Source of the DNA: Pseudomonas silvicola
Lineage (GTDB): Bacteria > Pseudomonadota > Gammaproteobacteria > Pseudomonadales > Pseudomonadaceae
Direction: 5' to 3'
DNA: 64,000 nt
Assembly (NCBI RefSeq): GCF_026651855.1
Contig: NZ_CP093280.1
Coordinates: 4,814,001-4,878,000, forward strand
Shown: one piece after another, positions 17,538 to 26,621 of the stretch
Position numbering within the stretch: position 1 is the first letter of the stretch
Layout of the letters: every line of letters starts with the position of its first letter
Notes under the pieces: generated by a model
Seen by the model: the letters and a program-made list of their open reading frames with translations, nothing else
The model's database searches: none
What the model was told of the DNA's origin: nothing
Program-made: the position numbers and the translations under genes

Positions 17538-18707
17538 ATGCGCATCGTCGAAATCCGTGAGAAGACGGTTTCCATTGCATCGCCCATTGCCAATGCCTAT
17601 ATCGACTTTTCGAAAATGACCTGCTCGGTGGTCGCGGTGATAACCGACGTGATCCGCGACGGCAAGCCGGTGGTCGGCTACGGCTTCAACTCCAACGGAC
17701 GCTATGGCCAGGGCGCGCTGATGCGCGACCGTTTCCTGGCACGCATCAGCGAGGCGGACCCTGACTCGCTGGTGGACCAGGCCAACGACAACCTGGACCC
17801 GTTCGCCATCTGGAAAACCCTGATGACCAACGAAAAGCCTGGCGGCCACGGCGAACGTTCGGTGGCAGTGGGCACCCTCGACATGGCGGTGTGGGACGCG
17901 GTGGCGAAAATCGAGGGCAAGCCCTTGTATCGGCTGCTGGCCGACCGTTACCGCAACGGCGTGGCAGACGACAAGGTCTGGGTGTATGCGGCAGGCGGCT
18001 ACTACTACCCCGGCAAGGACCAGAGCAAGCTCCAGGCCGAAATGCAGAGCTACCTGGACCGCGGTTACGACGTGGTCAAGATGAAAATCGGTGCCGTGCC
18101 GCTGGCCGATGACCTGCGCCGTATCGAGGCCGTGCTGGAAGTCGTGGGCGATGGCCGCCGTCTGGCGGTGGATGCCAATGGCCGCTTCGACCTGCCCACT
18201 GCGCTGGCCTACGCCGAGGCGATCAAGCCCTACAACCTATTCTGGTACGAGGAAATCGGCGACCCGCTGGACTATGCCTTGCAAGCCGAGCTGGCCAACC
18301 ACTACGCGTTGCCCATGGCGACCGGCGAGAACCTGTTCTCTCATCAGGATGCGCGCAACCTGCTGCGTCATGGCGGCATGCGCCCCGACCGTGACTACCT
18401 GCAATTCGACTGTGCGCTGTCCTACGGCCTGGTGGAGTACATGCGTACTCTTGACGTGATGAAGGAGTTGGGCTGGTCATCGCGTCGGGTCGTACCCCAT
18501 GGCGGTCACCAGATGTCCCTGAACATCGCGGCCGGGCTGCACTTGGGTGGGAATGAGTCCTACCCGGATGTGTTCCAGCCCTTCGGTGGTTTCGCCGACG
18601 GCATTCGCGTAGAGAACAGCTACGTGGGTCTGCCGGATATTCCCGGCGTGGGTTTTGAAGCCAAATCGGCGCTGTACCAGGTGATGCGCGAACTCGGCGA
18701 AGGCTGA
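17538..18707 (+). CDS. tarD: D(-)-tartrate dehydratase (enolase superfamily)
   Basis: A 389-aa enolase-superfamily enzyme converting D(-)-tartrate to oxaloacetate. It closely follows the Bradyrhizobium TarD sequence I recall: the shared stretches include GYGFNSNGRYGQG, NEKPGGHGERSVAVGT and YAAGGYYYPGK. Catalytic positions are visible: the KMK motif with Lys183, metal ligands Asp212, Glu238 and Glu264, and His321 in HGGHQM, each one below the TarD numbers. GAGGA precedes the ATG by about 9 bases. The dctA-type carrier follows 75 bp downstream and the LysR gene is divergent. Another acid-sugar substrate is possible, but the match is strong. Confidence 0.88.
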   Translation: MRIVEIREKTVSIASPIANAYIDFSKMTCSVVAVITDVIRDGKPVVGYGFNSNGRYGQGALMRDRFLARISEADPDSLVDQANDNLDPFAIWKTLMTNEKPGGHGERSVAVGTLDMAVWDAVAKIEGKPLYRLLADRYRNGVADDKVWVYAAGGYYYPGKDQSKLQAEMQSYLDRGYDVVKMKIGAVPLADDLRRIEAVLEVVGDGRRLAVDANGRFDLPTALAYAEAIKPYNLFWYEEIGDPLDYALQAELANHYALPMATGENLFSHQDARNLLRHGGMRPDRDYLQFDCALSYGLVEYMRTLDVMKELGWSSRRVVPHGGHQMSLNIAAGLHLGGNESYPDVFQPFGGFADGIRVENSYVGLPDIPGVGFEAKSALYQVMRELGEG

Positions 18708-18782
18708 CCGCGTCTGCTTCCAGGCGGCCCCAGCCAGGGGTCGCGCTTGTCCTCATACAAAAACAACAGTGAGGTACAACCC

Positions 18783-20099
18783 ATGAACATGGCCACGCGC
18801 TGGTACAAGCTTCTGTACGTGCAGGTACTGATCGGCATCCTTGTCGGCGGCGCCATCGGCTACCTGGTGCCGGAGTTCGGCGCCAAGCTGCAACCGCTCG
18901 CCGATGGCTTCATCAAACTCATCAAGATGCTGTTGGCGCCGATCATCTTCGGCACCGTGGTGGTCGGCATCGCCAAGATGGGCAGCATCAAGGAAGTAGG
19001 GCGCATTGGCGGCAAGGCGCTGCTCTATTTCGAAGTGGTCTCCACCATCGCGCTGGTGATAGGCCTGGTGGTGGTCAATATCATGAAGCCTGGCGTTGGC
19101 ATGAACATCGACGTGGGGACCCTCAACGGCGAGGCCATCAAGGGCTATGCCCAGGCCGCCCAGGACCAGGGCGGTGCTATCAATTTCTTCATGAATATCA
19201 TCCCCACGACCTTTGTAGACGCCTTCGCCAAGGGCGCCATGCTGCAGGTCATCTTCATTTCGGTACTGCTGGGCGTTGCCCTGGTGCAGATCGGCGCACC
19301 GGCGGCACCGTTGATCAACGTCATCGACCTGCTGTTGCAAGGGCTGTTTCGCATCGTGGCGATGGTGATGCGCCTGGCGCCCCTCGGTGCGGGGGCGGGC
19401 ATGGCGTTTACCATCGGCAAGTACGGCATCGGCACGCTGCTTTCCCTGGGCCACCTGATGCTGGCGCTGTACCTCACCACGTTGCTATTCATCGTCGTGG
19501 TGCTGGGCACCGTGGCGCGCTGGTCCGGCATTCCGTTATTGACCTTTCTGCGCTACTTCAAGGACGAGATTCTCGTCACCCTGGGTACCTGCTCCACTGA
19601 AGCGGTGCTCCCGCGCATGATGATCAAGCTGGAAAAGCTTGGCTGCCGCAAATCGGTGGTCGGCATGGTGCTACCCACCGGCTACACCTTCAACTCCGAT
19701 GGCACCTGTATCTACCTGACCATGGCAGCGATCTTCGTGGCGCAGGCCACCAACACCCCGCTGACCCTGGCGGATCAGTTGGTGGTGCTGGGGGTGTTGC
19801 TGCTTACCTCCAAGGGCTCTGCCGGTGTGGCTGGGGCGGGGTTCGTCACACTGGCAGCGACGCTGTCGGTCATTCCGGACATCCCGCTGGTAGGGCTGGT
19901 GCTGTTGCTGGGGGTGGACAGGTTTCTCAATGAGGCACGCGCGGTCACCAACTTGCTCGGCAACGGCATCGGCACCCTGGCCATCGCCAAGTGGGAAGGG
20001 GCGTTGGACCGGTCCATGGCGGACCGGGAGATCACCCTGATGAATCACCCCGTGGTGGTGCCTGCCGCGCCAACCGTCAAGGTGGGCGACGGGCTATGA
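18783..20099 (+). CDS. dctA: DctA-type C4-dicarboxylate carrier, probable tartrate importer
   Basis: A 438-aa DAACS-family (glutamate/dicarboxylate:cation symporter) membrane protein. Signature parts are KLIKMLLAPIIFGTVVVGIA, the re-entrant serine-type motif here LGTCSTEAVLPRMM (E. coli DctA has GTSSSESALPRM), GYTFNSDGTCIYLTM, and NLLGNGIGTLAIAKW. GAGG lies 7 bases before ATG 18783. It follows tarD at 75 bp, so it likely brings in D-tartrate. The changed serine-motif residues fit a variant substrate range, but that is inference. It ends 28 bp from the convergent TonB receptor gene. Confidence 0.9.
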   Translation: MNMATRWYKLLYVQVLIGILVGGAIGYLVPEFGAKLQPLADGFIKLIKMLLAPIIFGTVVVGIAKMGSIKEVGRIGGKALLYFEVVSTIALVIGLVVVNIMKPGVGMNIDVGTLNGEAIKGYAQAAQDQGGAINFFMNIIPTTFVDAFAKGAMLQVIFISVLLGVALVQIGAPAAPLINVIDLLLQGLFRIVAMVMRLAPLGAGAGMAFTIGKYGIGTLLSLGHLMLALYLTTLLFIVVVLGTVARWSGIPLLTFLRYFKDEILVTLGTCSTEAVLPRMMIKLEKLGCRKSVVGMVLPTGYTFNSDGTCIYLTMAAIFVAQATNTPLTLADQLVVLGVLLLTSKGSAGVAGAGFVTLAATLSVIPDIPLVGLVLLLGVDRFLNEARAVTNLLGNGIGTLAIAKWEGALDRSMADREITLMNHPVVVPAAPTVKVGDGL

Positions 20100-20127
20100 T
20101 CGTGGCCGCCTAGCGCATCGCGCTGCG

Positions 20128-22302
20128 TCAGAAGCTGTAGCGCGCTGTCATCATCAGGTTGCGCGGGGTGCCGTAACTGTCGCCGCCATAGTCCACGGAA
20201 TTGGCGATGGTGGTGTAGTACGTGCGGTCGAAGATGTTGTTGGCGTTGAGTTGCAGGTCCAGGTGCCGGTTGACCCGGTAGCCGGCCATCAGGTCGGTGA
20301 CCGCGTAGGCACCTTGTTCCAGGCGATGAACGCTACCGTCGGGCACTTGGATATCGTTATACAGGCGGCTTTGCCAGCTCAGGGTACCGCCTACCCGCAG
20401 GTCTTTCAGGGCGCCCTGGAATTGATAGCGGGTGGTCAGCTTGAACAGATGCTCCGGCACGTCCGTGTCGAACCGCTGGTTCACGTTCTGCGGGTTGGCA
20501 GCGTCCTTGAGGGTGTGCACGCGGGCGTAGGTATAACCACCGCCGACTTGCCAGTTCTCGGTCAGGGCGCCCTGCAGCTCCATGTCGATACCCTGGCTGC
20601 GCACCTCGCCAGAGGCCTCGGAGCAGGTGGCCTGCGGGCAGGTCGGCACGGTGATCGCTACCGCGCGGTTTTGCTGGTCGACGCGAAACAGCGCGAGGCT
20701 TGCGTTCAGCGCGCCGTCAAAATATTCACCCTTGATGCCCACCTCGTAGTTCTTGCCCACGATGGGTTTTACCGGGGTGCCGGAGGTATCCTTGGCCGTC
20801 TGCGGGGTGAAGATGTCGCTGTAGCTGACGTAGACCGAGTGGTGCTCGTCCAGGTCGTAGATCAGGCCGGCATAGCGGGTGACGTTGCGGGTTACCTTGT
20901 AGTCGCCGTCGCCATCGCGGTTGTCATAGTCATACCAGTCCAGCCGCCCGCCGAGGATGAGCGTGAGCGGATCGGCCAGACGCAGGCGGGTGGTCATGTA
21001 CACGCCGTCCTGGGTGGTGACGTCGCGGGTGTTGCCGCTATGGACGAAGTTCGGCTTGCCCGCGTTGAGCGGCCAGTTCATGTCGTAGGGGCTGTAGGCG
21101 TGGGACGTCATGTCGTAGATGCGCTTGCTGGCACCGACCACCAGTTCATGGGTACGCCCGAATGCTTCGAAGGGGCCGCTGGCGAATGCGTCGATACCCG
21201 CCTGGTTCTCGTCATAGGCGGCCTGGTACACCGTGCGCGCCAGGGTGTTGTTGACCCATCGCGACTGATAGGACCCGGAGAACAGCGCGTTCTGCTCGGC
21301 GTAGTTGGCATTGACCTGCAACTTCCAGTCGTTGGCCAGACGCTGGCGGACCTCGGCGAACACCGTGTTGATTTCCTGGTCCTTGTCTTCCCATGGGGTG
21401 CCGGGGTTGTAGGAGCGTGGCAGGTCGAGGTGGTGACCGTCCTGGCCGATCATGGCGGAACCCCAGAAGTAATTGGTCTTGTCCTTCTGGTGGGAGAAGC
21501 CGAGGGTCAGGGTGGTGTCCTCGCTCAGATCGGCCTCGGTGACCGCGTAGAACAGGTCGTGACGTTCCTGCACATCATCGATGAAGCTGTTGGCGTCGCG
21601 GTAGGACGCCACCACACGGCCACGCACCGTACCGGTGTCATTGAGCGGGCTGGAAGCGTCGACTTCGCCGCGATAATCGTCCCAACTGCCGGCTGCACCG
21701 GTGAGCGTCAGGGCCTGTTCGGCCAAGGGCCGCTTGCGCACCAGGTTGATGGCGGCCGAGGGGTTGCCGGCACCGGTCACCAGGCCGGTGGCGCCACGCA
21801 CGACCTCGACCCGGTCGAACATCGCCAGGTTCGGCTGCGCACCTACTGACACACCGTTGTAGCCGCTGGGAATGCCGTCGTACATGAGGTTGTCGACGTC
21901 GAAACCGCGCGACGTATAAGACTGCCTCCCGGGACCATTGGAAAAATTGAGGAACAGCCCCGGCGTGGCCTGGACCACGTCGTTGATGCTGGTCATGGCC
22001 TGGTCGTCCATGCGCTGGCGGGTGATCACCGTGACAGCCTGGGGCGTTTCACGCAGGGACAACGGCAATTTCGTCGCGGTTGACATGATGCCGGTGGTGT
22101 AGGAGTCGGAGCCTTCGGTGGTGCTGCCAAGTTCCGTGGTACTGACCGCAGTCGCCCCCAATTCCAGGGTCGTGGCGCTGCCATGCTGCTGTTTTTCGCT
22201 GGCCTCGTCGGCAAGCGCCGGCGTCAGGGCCGACATGCACATGGCCATGGCCAAGAGGTTGCGGGAGGGGGTGAAACAGCGTTGAGAAAAAACGTGCGAC
22301 AT
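20128..22302 (-). CDS. TonB-dependent siderophore receptor
   Basis: A 724-aa outer-membrane receptor. A signal peptide (about residues 1-31, ending ALTPALA/DEA) is followed by a plug domain (LPLSLRETPQAVTVITRQRM, then VEVVRGATGLVTGAGNPSAA) and a 22-strand barrel ending MTARYSF with the C-terminal Phe. There is no STN signalling domain, so it does not drive a sigma/anti-sigma pair. The start at 22302 has AGGAAG 5 bases upstream. A Fur-box-like sequence lies just upstream. It belongs to the FpvA/FhuE-type ferri-siderophore group; the ligand is unknown and no biosynthesis genes are nearby. Confidence 0.9.
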   Translation of the reverse strand: MSHVFSQRCFTPSRNLLAMAMCMSALTPALADEASEKQQHGSATTLELGATAVSTTELGSTTEGSDSYTTGIMSTATKLPLSLRETPQAVTVITRQRMDDQAMTSINDVVQATPGLFLNFSNGPGRQSYTSRGFDVDNLMYDGIPSGYNGVSVGAQPNLAMFDRVEVVRGATGLVTGAGNPSAAINLVRKRPLAEQALTLTGAAGSWDDYRGEVDASSPLNDTGTVRGRVVASYRDANSFIDDVQERHDLFYAVTEADLSEDTTLTLGFSHQKDKTNYFWGSAMIGQDGHHLDLPRSYNPGTPWEDKDQEINTVFAEVRQRLANDWKLQVNANYAEQNALFSGSYQSRWVNNTLARTVYQAAYDENQAGIDAFASGPFEAFGRTHELVVGASKRIYDMTSHAYSPYDMNWPLNAGKPNFVHSGNTRDVTTQDGVYMTTRLRLADPLTLILGGRLDWYDYDNRDGDGDYKVTRNVTRYAGLIYDLDEHHSVYVSYSDIFTPQTAKDTSGTPVKPIVGKNYEVGIKGEYFDGALNASLALFRVDQQNRAVAITVPTCPQATCSEASGEVRSQGIDMELQGALTENWQVGGGYTYARVHTLKDAANPQNVNQRFDTDVPEHLFKLTTRYQFQGALKDLRVGGTLSWQSRLYNDIQVPDGSVHRLEQGAYAVTDLMAGYRVNRHLDLQLNANNIFDRTYYTTIANSVDYGGDSYGTPRNLMMTARYSF

Positions 22303-22337
22303 GAAGGCTTCCTGGCTCGACCACACAATGAATGCAT

Positions 22338-22356
22338 CTGAGAATCATTTGTATTC
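22338..22356 (-). promoter_or_regulatory. Fur box upstream of the siderophore receptor
   Basis: The plus strand reads CTGAGAATCATTTGTATTC, close to the core GAGAATCATT of pseudomonad Fur boxes. It lies 36-54 bp before the receptor ATG, so iron-replete repression is expected. One arm is imperfect. Confidence 0.6.
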
Positions 22357-22405
22357 AATTGTGTCAGTATTTGTTACACAGGCAAAGCCGTTCATGAACA
22401 AATTT

Positions 22406-23368
22406 TCATAAATATTCTGAAATGCTTGGCAGCGGGGCGCCATTCAGATGCTTCTGCAACGCCTGAGGCGGCTGCCCGAAGGCCCTGAGAAAGGCTTGGC
22501 GCAGCCGTTCCCGGTCCCCAAAGCCGGTTTCCCGGGCGATGACCTCCACGGGATGGCGACCGGTTTCCATCATGGCGCGCGCGGCTTCTACCCGCAGCGA
22601 CTCGATAGCCTTGGCCGGTGTGCGTCCGGTTTCTTCGCGAAACACCCGGCTGAATTGGCGCGGGCTGAGGCGTGCCACGGCGGCCAGGGACTCCACCGAC
22701 AGCTCATCGCGCAAGTTTTCCCGGGCGTAGCCAAGGGCCAGTTGCACGCGGTCGGACTTGGGGTCCAGCTCCAGCAGGGCGGACAACTGCGACTGTTCGC
22801 TGCCACGGCGTTGGGCGATGACCAGCTTGCGCGCTACCTGCCGTGCCAGGTCGCTGCCCAGGTCGTTTTCCACCATCGCCAAGGCCAGGTCGAGGCTGGC
22901 GCTCATGCCGGCGCCGGTCCACACCTGGCCGTCGATGACGAACAACTTGTCTTCGTCGAGGTCGATATCCGGGTAGCGCTTGCGGAAGGTGGGCACGTGC
23001 AGCCAGTGAGTGGTCGCACGCTTGCCGGCCAGCAGCCCGGCTTCAGCCAGCACGAAAATGCCCATGCACAACGCCACGACCCGTCGCGATTGGGTCGCCG
23101 ACGCCTTGACCCGCGCCGGCAGGCTGGCGTCCGGCAGGCGGAAATCCAGGTAGCCGCTGACGATCAGCGAGTCATAGCCTTCGGCCCGCAGCGGCACGGT
23201 GTTCACCGAGAACCCCTGGGACGACATCACCGGGCCGCCGGTTTCGGAGACCAGGTGGAACTCGTAGGCGGGTTCGCCGCGCAGCAGGTTCGCGCATTCG
23301 AATACCGAACCGACCGACAGGCCGAGGGGCTGGAAGCTGGGGTAGACGACGAGGGCAACGCTGTGCAT
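22406..23368 (-). CDS. GlxA-family AraC-type regulator with DJ-1/PfpI domain
   Basis: A 320-aa protein. Residues about 1-170 form a glutamine-amidotransferase-like DJ-1/PfpI domain (SVALVVYPSFQPLGLSVG; the nucleophile elbow reads VALCMGIFVLAEAGL with Cys). The C-terminal 100 residues hold two AraC HTH motifs (LSVESLAAVARLSPRQFSRVF and HPVEVIARETGFGDRERLRQAF). The start at MHSVALVVYP fits family members; an in-frame ATG 36 codons upstream at 23476 is possible. It is divergent from the DJ-1/PfpI gene at 23540, which it probably controls. Confidence 0.88.
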   Translation of the reverse strand: MHSVALVVYPSFQPLGLSVGSVFECANLLRGEPAYEFHLVSETGGPVMSSQGFSVNTVPLRAEGYDSLIVSGYLDFRLPDASLPARVKASATQSRRVVALCMGIFVLAEAGLLAGKRATTHWLHVPTFRKRYPDIDLDEDKLFVIDGQVWTGAGMSASLDLALAMVENDLGSDLARQVARKLVIAQRRGSEQSQLSALLELDPKSDRVQLALGYARENLRDELSVESLAAVARLSPRQFSRVFREETGRTPAKAIESLRVEAARAMMETGRHPVEVIARETGFGDRERLRQAFLRAFGQPPQALQKHLNGAPLPSISEYL

Positions 23369-23539
23369 GGCGGCTTTCCGGGTGGCGGCAATCGGCCGAT
23401 TGTCGGTGACGCCCAATGCCCTGGCAATGGCTTTGTGCTCGGCCAACGATGTCCGAAATCCTTGCGGATTCGACATTGTCCGGTGGCGACCTCGGTCCTA
23501 CCATGAACCCACGTTTTATCACTTTGCGAGGAAGTAGCG

Positions 23540-24217
23540 ATGAAAGTACTGATGGTTTTGACCTCACACGACCAACTGGGCGACACCGGCCGCAAAACCG
23601 GTTTCTGGCTCGAAGAGTTCGCGGCCCCGTATTACACCTTCAAGGACGCCGGTGCCGACATCGTCCTGGCCTCGCTAGCCGGTGGCCAGCCGCCGCTGGA
23701 CCCGAAAAGTGACGAACCGGACTTCCAGACCGAGTTCACCCAGCGCTTCAAGGCCGACCCTGCGGCCCAGCAGGCACTGGCCAGCACCGTGAAACTGGAC
23801 AGCGTCAACGCCCAGGACTTCGATGCCGTGTTCTACCCGGGCGGCCACGGCCCGTTGTGGGACCTGGCGGAGTCGCCGGTGTCCATCGCCCTGATCGAAG
23901 CGTTCGAGCGGGCAGGCAAACCTATTGCCTTTGTCTGCCACGCCCCTGGCGTGCTGCGCCATGTCAAGGCGGCCAATGGCGAGCCGCTGGTCAAGGGCCG
24001 GCGCGTGAGTGGCTTCACCAACTCGGAAGAAAAGGGTGTTGGCCTGACCGACGTGGTGCCGTTCCTGGTCGAAGACGAGTTCAAGAAGCTCGGTGCGGTG
24101 TACGAAAAAGGCCCTGACTGGCAGTCGTTCCTGGTGGAAGACGGCCTGCTGACCACCGGCCAGAACCCGGGCAGCTCCGAGGCGGTGGCTGAGGCATTGG
24201 TGAAACGCCTGGCGTGA
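23540..24217 (+). CDS. DJ-1/PfpI-family protein (Hsp31-like, possible glyoxalase III)
   Basis: A 225-aa class I glutamine-amidotransferase-like protein. It has the acidic residue in GFWLEEFAAPYY, the PGGHGPLWDL loop, and the nucleophile elbow FVCHAPGVL with Cys followed by His. These match the Hsp31/HchA-like group that acts on methylglyoxal or as a chaperone/deglycase. GAGGAAG lies about 6 bases before the ATG. It is a single gene, divergent from the GlxA-type regulator that carries a related domain. It ends convergent with lldD. Confidence 0.9.
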   Translation: MKVLMVLTSHDQLGDTGRKTGFWLEEFAAPYYTFKDAGADIVLASLAGGQPPLDPKSDEPDFQTEFTQRFKADPAAQQALASTVKLDSVNAQDFDAVFYPGGHGPLWDLAESPVSIALIEAFERAGKPIAFVCHAPGVLRHVKAANGEPLVKGRRVSGFTNSEEKGVGLTDVVPFLVEDEFKKLGAVYEKGPDWQSFLVEDGLLTTGQNPGSSEAVAEALVKRLA

Positions 24218-24227
24218 ATGCCGCCGC

Positions 24228-24262
24228 AGGTGTGGGACCGGGCGGGCTTGCCGCCGGGTCCT
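24228..24262. repeat. REP-type hairpin between convergent genes
   Basis: GTGGGACCGGGCGGGCTTG and its imperfect inverse CCGCCGGGTCCTGC form a GC-rich hairpin between the DJ-1 and lldD genes. It probably acts as a shared transcript end. Confidence 0.5.
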
Positions 24263-24277
24263 GCCTGGGAGCGCGGG

Positions 24278-25408
24278 TCAGGCCAGCGACTCCCGGGTAA
24301 TGTCTTGCACCGACCTGGCCCCGGTCAACACCATGGCCACGCGCATTTCCTTTTCAATCAGCTCCAGCAGGTTGCGCACCCCGGCACCGCCCGCGACCGC
24401 CAGTGCGTAGACGAACGCGCGGCCCAGCAGCACGGCGTCTGCGCCCAGGGCGATCATGCGCACGATATCCAGGCCACTGCGAATGCCCGAGTCCGCCAGA
24501 ATCGACAGTTGGCCTTTCACCGCGTCGGCGATGGCGGGCAGGGCGCGGGCGCTGGACAGCACGCCATCGAGCTGGCGGCCGCCATGGTTGGACACCACGA
24601 TGCCGTCGGCACCGAACGCCACGGCGTCGCGGGCGTCCTGAGGGTCGAGGATGCCCTTGATCACCATCGGTCCTTGCCAGTATTCGCGTATCCATTCAAG
24701 GTCTTTCCAGGAAATGGACGGGTCGAAGTTGTTGGCCAGCCAGCCGATGTAGTCGGCGAGCCCAGTGGGGTTGCCGCGGTACGTGGAGATGTTGCCCAGA
24801 TCATGGGGACGCCCCAGCAGGCCGACATCCCAGGCCCACGCCGGGTGAGTGACCGCTTGCAGCATGCGCCGGGTGGCGGCGTTGGGGCCGCTCATGCCCG
24901 AATGAGCGTCGCGGTACCGCGAACCCGGCACCGGCATGTCCACGGTGAATATCAGGGTGGTGACGCCTGCGGCGCGGGCGCGTTCCAGGGCGTTCTTCAT
25001 GAAGCCACGGTCCTTGAGCACGTATAGCTGGAACCACATGGGCCGCTGGATGGCCGGGGCGACTTCCTCGATGGGGCAAACCGACACGGTGGACAACGTA
25101 AACGGAATGCCCCGTGCCTCGGCCGCCTGCGCGGCTTGCACTTCACCGCGGCGGGCGAACATGCCGGCCAGGCCGATGGGGGCCAGGGCGGCCGGCATCG
25201 CCAGGGTTTCGCCGAACAGGCGGGTTTCCAGGTTCAGTTCCGACATGTTGCGCAGCACCCGCTGGCGCAGGGCGATGTCGGCCAGGTCATCGACATTGCG
25301 CCGCAGGGTGCGCTCGGCGTAGGCGCCGCCATCGAGGTAGTGGAAAAGGAACGGCGGCAGCTTGCGCTGAGCGGCGGCGCGGTAATCGGTTGAAGCGGAA
25401 ATGATCAT
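24278..25408 (-). CDS. lldD: FMN-dependent L-lactate dehydrogenase
   Basis: A 376-aa alpha-hydroxyacid dehydrogenase that oxidises L-lactate to pyruvate at the inner membrane. It aligns nearly throughout with E. coli LldD as recalled ([58 protein letters not shown]). The catalytic histidine and FMN/substrate arginine are in [10 protein letters not shown]. It is about 20 residues shorter than E. coli at the C-terminus, as in pseudomonads. The usual partners lldP, lldR and lldE are not adjacent here. Confidence 0.93.
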   Translation of the reverse strand: MIISASTDYRAAAQRKLPPFLFHYLDGGAYAERTLRRNVDDLADIALRQRVLRNMSELNLETRLFGETLAMPAALAPIGLAGMFARRGEVQAAQAAEARGIPFTLSTVSVCPIEEVAPAIQRPMWFQLYVLKDRGFMKNALERARAAGVTTLIFTVDMPVPGSRYRDAHSGMSGPNAATRRMLQAVTHPAWAWDVGLLGRPHDLGNISTYRGNPTGLADYIGWLANNFDPSISWKDLEWIREYWQGPMVIKGILDPQDARDAVAFGADGIVVSNHGGRQLDGVLSSARALPAIADAVKGQLSILADSGIRSGLDIVRMIALGADAVLLGRAFVYALAVAGGAGVRNLLELIEKEMRVAMVLTGARSVQDITRESLA

Positions 25409-25601
25409 GGAAGGGGCGTTCTCTCACCGGGCAGGAACAGCGCGCATGGCAGCCAGTGGCGAGAAGGTTAGCCCATGTGCCACCAGGCGCAAGCGCGGCC
25501 CCACGGGTGTGTCATGGCCCTGTAGCTGCGGACCCGGCTGCGTCGCGACGCCGCGCAGTATCAGACCCGCCGAACGCACCGCCCCGCGGCCGCTGCGCCG
25601 G

Positions 25602-26408
25602 TCACGGGTAGCTCGCCACCTTGTTCAGCCGCGCCAGGGCGTGGTCGTACATGCGGGTGCGGCGGTGCCCCTGGGCATAGCCGCCACAGGCGGCCACGGT
25701 GCCGGCCTGAATGTGGTCCAGGTAACGGAACAGGCGGCGGGGCGAAATGCTTGCCACCGCCAGGCCCGCTTCGACCATGCGGTCCTGGAGGGTATAGCCA
25801 GGCACCCGGTCGTCCATGCAGAAGTGCAACCCGCGCTGCTTCATCACCTTGGCATTCCACAAGGTACAGAAACTTTTCAGATACACTTCTTTCCACGGTT
25901 TTGGATCACGCCCGGGCAAACCGGCCGCACGCACCAGCCGGCGATAGTGATGTTTGCAATAACGCGAGGTGAAGCGCCACGCTGTGCGAATCAGGCCGCG
26001 GTCAAGTTGCTCCACGCAACCGGCTGCGACCCTGTTTTCATCACGCATGCATTCATTGAGTAATAATTGGAATACTGCATTATTGTATATAAATGTATCC
26101 GTATGCATGAGCAGGATATATTCGGTATCAATACGCTCAAGAATCAAGTCAAGCGCCTTGCCATGGGCGATATGCCCCGGTTCGCCAGCCGCGGGGGCCC
26201 GTTCGATGAGGTTGATCCAGTCAAGGCCGCGCAGGTACGCCGTGCTGGCATCGGCGGAACCGTTGTCCACCACCCACACGGGCACGTCCAGGCCTGCGAG
26301 TTGTTCGCGCAGCAGTTCCAGGCAGTTGCGGGTGAGTTCGGCGGTCTTGTAATTGACCATGGCGATACTGAAGCGCGGCGTCGAAGTCGATCGAGTAGGG
26401 ATATTCAT
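25602..26408 (-). CDS. Family 2 glycosyltransferase (orphan)
   Basis: A 268-aa GT-A glycosyltransferase. The N-terminus is FSIAMVNYKTAELTRNCLELL, followed by VWVVDNGSADAST (nucleotide-sugar binding) and YILLMHTDTFI, where HTD is the DxD-like metal site. It has no transmembrane helices. No polysaccharide, LPS or sugar-nucleotide genes are nearby. The middle of the gene (about 26040-26150) and the 213 bp upstream are clearly richer in A+T than the surroundings, which suggests later acquisition. The sugar and acceptor are unknown. Confidence 0.85.
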   Translation of the reverse strand: MNIPTRSTSTPRFSIAMVNYKTAELTRNCLELLREQLAGLDVPVWVVDNGSADASTAYLRGLDWINLIERAPAAGEPGHIAHGKALDLILERIDTEYILLMHTDTFIYNNAVFQLLLNECMRDENRVAAGCVEQLDRGLIRTAWRFTSRYCKHHYRRLVRAAGLPGRDPKPWKEVYLKSFCTLWNAKVMKQRGLHFCMDDRVPGYTLQDRMVEAGLAVASISPRRLFRYLDHIQAGTVAACGGYAQGHRRTRMYDHALARLNKVASYP

Positions 26409-26621
26409 GGGCGTTGCCTTGATACTCTGGCAAAAGTTAAGTCAGATTGAATGAAGTAACTATCGCGGCGGCAACGTGAAAATTTCGTCAGGGTTTGGGC
26501 AATAAAATGTTTGAACAATGGGCGAAGTGTAAAAGTATGTAAAACGGTGTATCGAATTGTTTCGATAGTTACCACGCTGTGGTGGATGAGCAGACAGGTA
26601 CTGCTCATCCACTCCCTCTTG

